Shown: one piece after another, positions 63,362 through 64,000 of the stretch
How the letters are laid out: each line of letters starts with the position of its first letter
Numbering within the stretch: the stretch's first letter is position 1
Assembly: GCA_964019695.1 (NCBI GenBank)
Contig: OZ026516.1
Coordinates: forward strand, 94,612,368 to 94,676,367
Length of the DNA stretch: 64,000 nucleotides
Direction of reading: 5' to 3'
Source of the DNA: Loripinus fragilis
Lineage: Eukaryota > Mollusca > Bivalvia > Lucinida > Lucinidae
Notes under the pieces: model-generated
What the model saw: only the letters and a program-made list of their open reading frames with translations
Databases searched by the model: none
What the model was told of the DNA's origin: nothing
Translations under genes and position numbers: made by a program

Positions 63362-64000
63362 TCATGAAACACATTACAACATAAATATTGTGCTGAGTTT
63401 CCACCCACCTGGTGAGCCAATCACTACCCTTTTTACAATCAACGGTCTGTGACCTAAAGACCTCACCTTTGTCAGATAAATAACCCAAAATAGCCCTAAA
63501 TTCCAAAAAATAAACAATTTAAAAGTTATTTTGTGCAAAATAGATAAAATTCTACTAATATTAGGAACAGCCAGAGGTTGTTAAGGGCAAAACTATATTT
63601 TCCATAAAATAAATTCAACTCAGTTGCATATAACTTAACCAAATGACCATTACTGTGATTAACGGAAACTTGCGAAAGGGCCTTTTTGACCATATTTTGA
63701 TAATTACAAGAACAAATACTTCAAAAATGCTTCAGCATAACAATGAAAAATACAAATGCCCTGATATGGGTAACAGAGAGTTTAGATAAATAAAATGAGG
63801 CTTATAGTATAGCCTGATAGTGCAGAATTGCAACTCACATGCTTCACATCCCAATATGTGGTGCAAAACTGAGCCAACCATCAACCACTACCCACTAATT
63901 AGGCTCTTTTTCAGCAGTCATGATTATTTTTGTTTTATAAAGATGGACTTTTTGAAAGCTGAAATCATTATAGGACTTACTGGAATCAATACTAAGTATC
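63362..64000 (+). repeat. Satellite unit 56, short class, truncated by the window end
   Basis: 639 bp of a short unit. CACCTTTGTC near 63464, AGATAAAATTC near 63542, AGGGCAAAAC near 63585, AATGCCCTG and GGTAACAGAGAG near 63769. One base is lost in GAGTTTAGATAAA near 63778. Confidence 0.95.

Larger units (their letters stand above)
58621..63542 (+). repeat. 2,461-bp tandem duplication (58621-61081 and 61082-63542)
   Basis: The 3' part of unit 52 plus the long unit 53 plus the start of unit 54 recur as the 3' part of 54, the long unit 55 and the start of 56. 52 and 54 share GAAATTTTTAC, ACATGATAG, CTGGCCCTG, TTGGTCCTAG, ACTTGTTGG and ATATCAGATATG. 53 and 55 share CTTGTGAGCC, AAAGGTATTATAG, AATATAAGG, AATTGCAAG, AAGTAGCTCTGG and AGCCAAACC. 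Differences are very few: CACTTCCC at 58967 versus CACTACCC, and CACCCTTGTC near 61001 versus CACCTTTGTC in unit 56. Confidence 0.92.
1..64000. repeat. Satellite array, about 1.05-kb unit, 56 units in direct orientation
   Basis: The same sequence recurs head to tail from the first to the last base. The landmark GTGCAGAATTGCAACTCAC occurs once per unit, at 622, 1672, 3084, 4133, 5545 and so on to 63820 (a slightly altered form in units 14 and 15). Spacing is either 1,048-1,052 or 1,411-1,414 bp, apart from the 1,212-bp first unit. No unit is inverted and no foreign sequence interrupts the array. The longest open frame anywhere is 94 codons, so coding content is effectively nil. AGATCT and TGATCA appear once in each unit (1951 and 1908 in unit 2). 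Size, homogeneity and layered higher-order structure are typical of eukaryotic heterochromatic satellite DNA. Function and species are not determinable from the sequence. Neither edge of the array is in the window. Confidence 0.97.

Noticed and set aside
1..64000. CRISPR array or bacterial repeat locus
   Set aside because: Repeats are about 1 kb with no unique spacers. There are no cas genes and no bacterial genes of any kind.

Overview
The whole 64 kb window is one uninterrupted, head-to-tail satellite DNA array, entered and left mid-array. I find no protein gene, RNA gene, transposon, CRISPR array or single-copy flank. The base unit is about 1,050 bp, A+T-rich (roughly 65% by eye) and poor in CpG. 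With the unit started at the window's first base (phase TCATGAAACAC), there are 56 units: 55 complete and one truncated at base 64000. All run in the same orientation, and neighbours differ by only a few percent.

Three size classes exist. Short units (S, 1,048-1,052 bp; 39 complete plus the truncated last one) lack a 362-bp module. Long units (L, 1,411-1,414 bp; 15 copies) carry it at a fixed site about 160 bp into the unit. One medium unit (M, 1,212 bp; unit 1) carries a 162-bp version that has lost 200 bp internally. The order is M S L S L S L S L, then 18 S, then L S L L S L S L S S L S L S S S L, then 7 S, then L L S L S(partial).

Layer by layer: units 2-12 (1213-14210) alternate S and L and contain copies 4.9 and 6.0 kb apart. 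Units 17-27 (18408-29966) are a dimeric higher-order repeat of two S subtypes (A and B, period 2,101-2,102 bp). Units 28-33 hold two three-unit blocks (L S L, about 3,876 bp each). Units 32-41 hold two five-unit blocks of exactly 5,980 bp each. Units 48-51 are two copies of a 2,101-bp dimer. Units 52-56 contain a 2,461-bp tandem duplication. Several units (9, 10, 17, 37, 50, 54) are chimeras in which the 5' and 3' halves belong to different subfamilies. This is the footprint expected of unequal crossing-over or gene conversion.

The absence of genes, the kilobase tandem unit, the layered higher-order structure, and CpG sites that vary to TpG or CpA suggest constitutive heterochromatin (centromeric, pericentromeric, subtelomeric or sex-chromosomal) of a eukaryote with methylated DNA. 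I do not recognise the satellite family and cannot name the species. Short open frames of 62-94 codons recur once per unit only because the unit recurs; I see no support for any of them being a gene.
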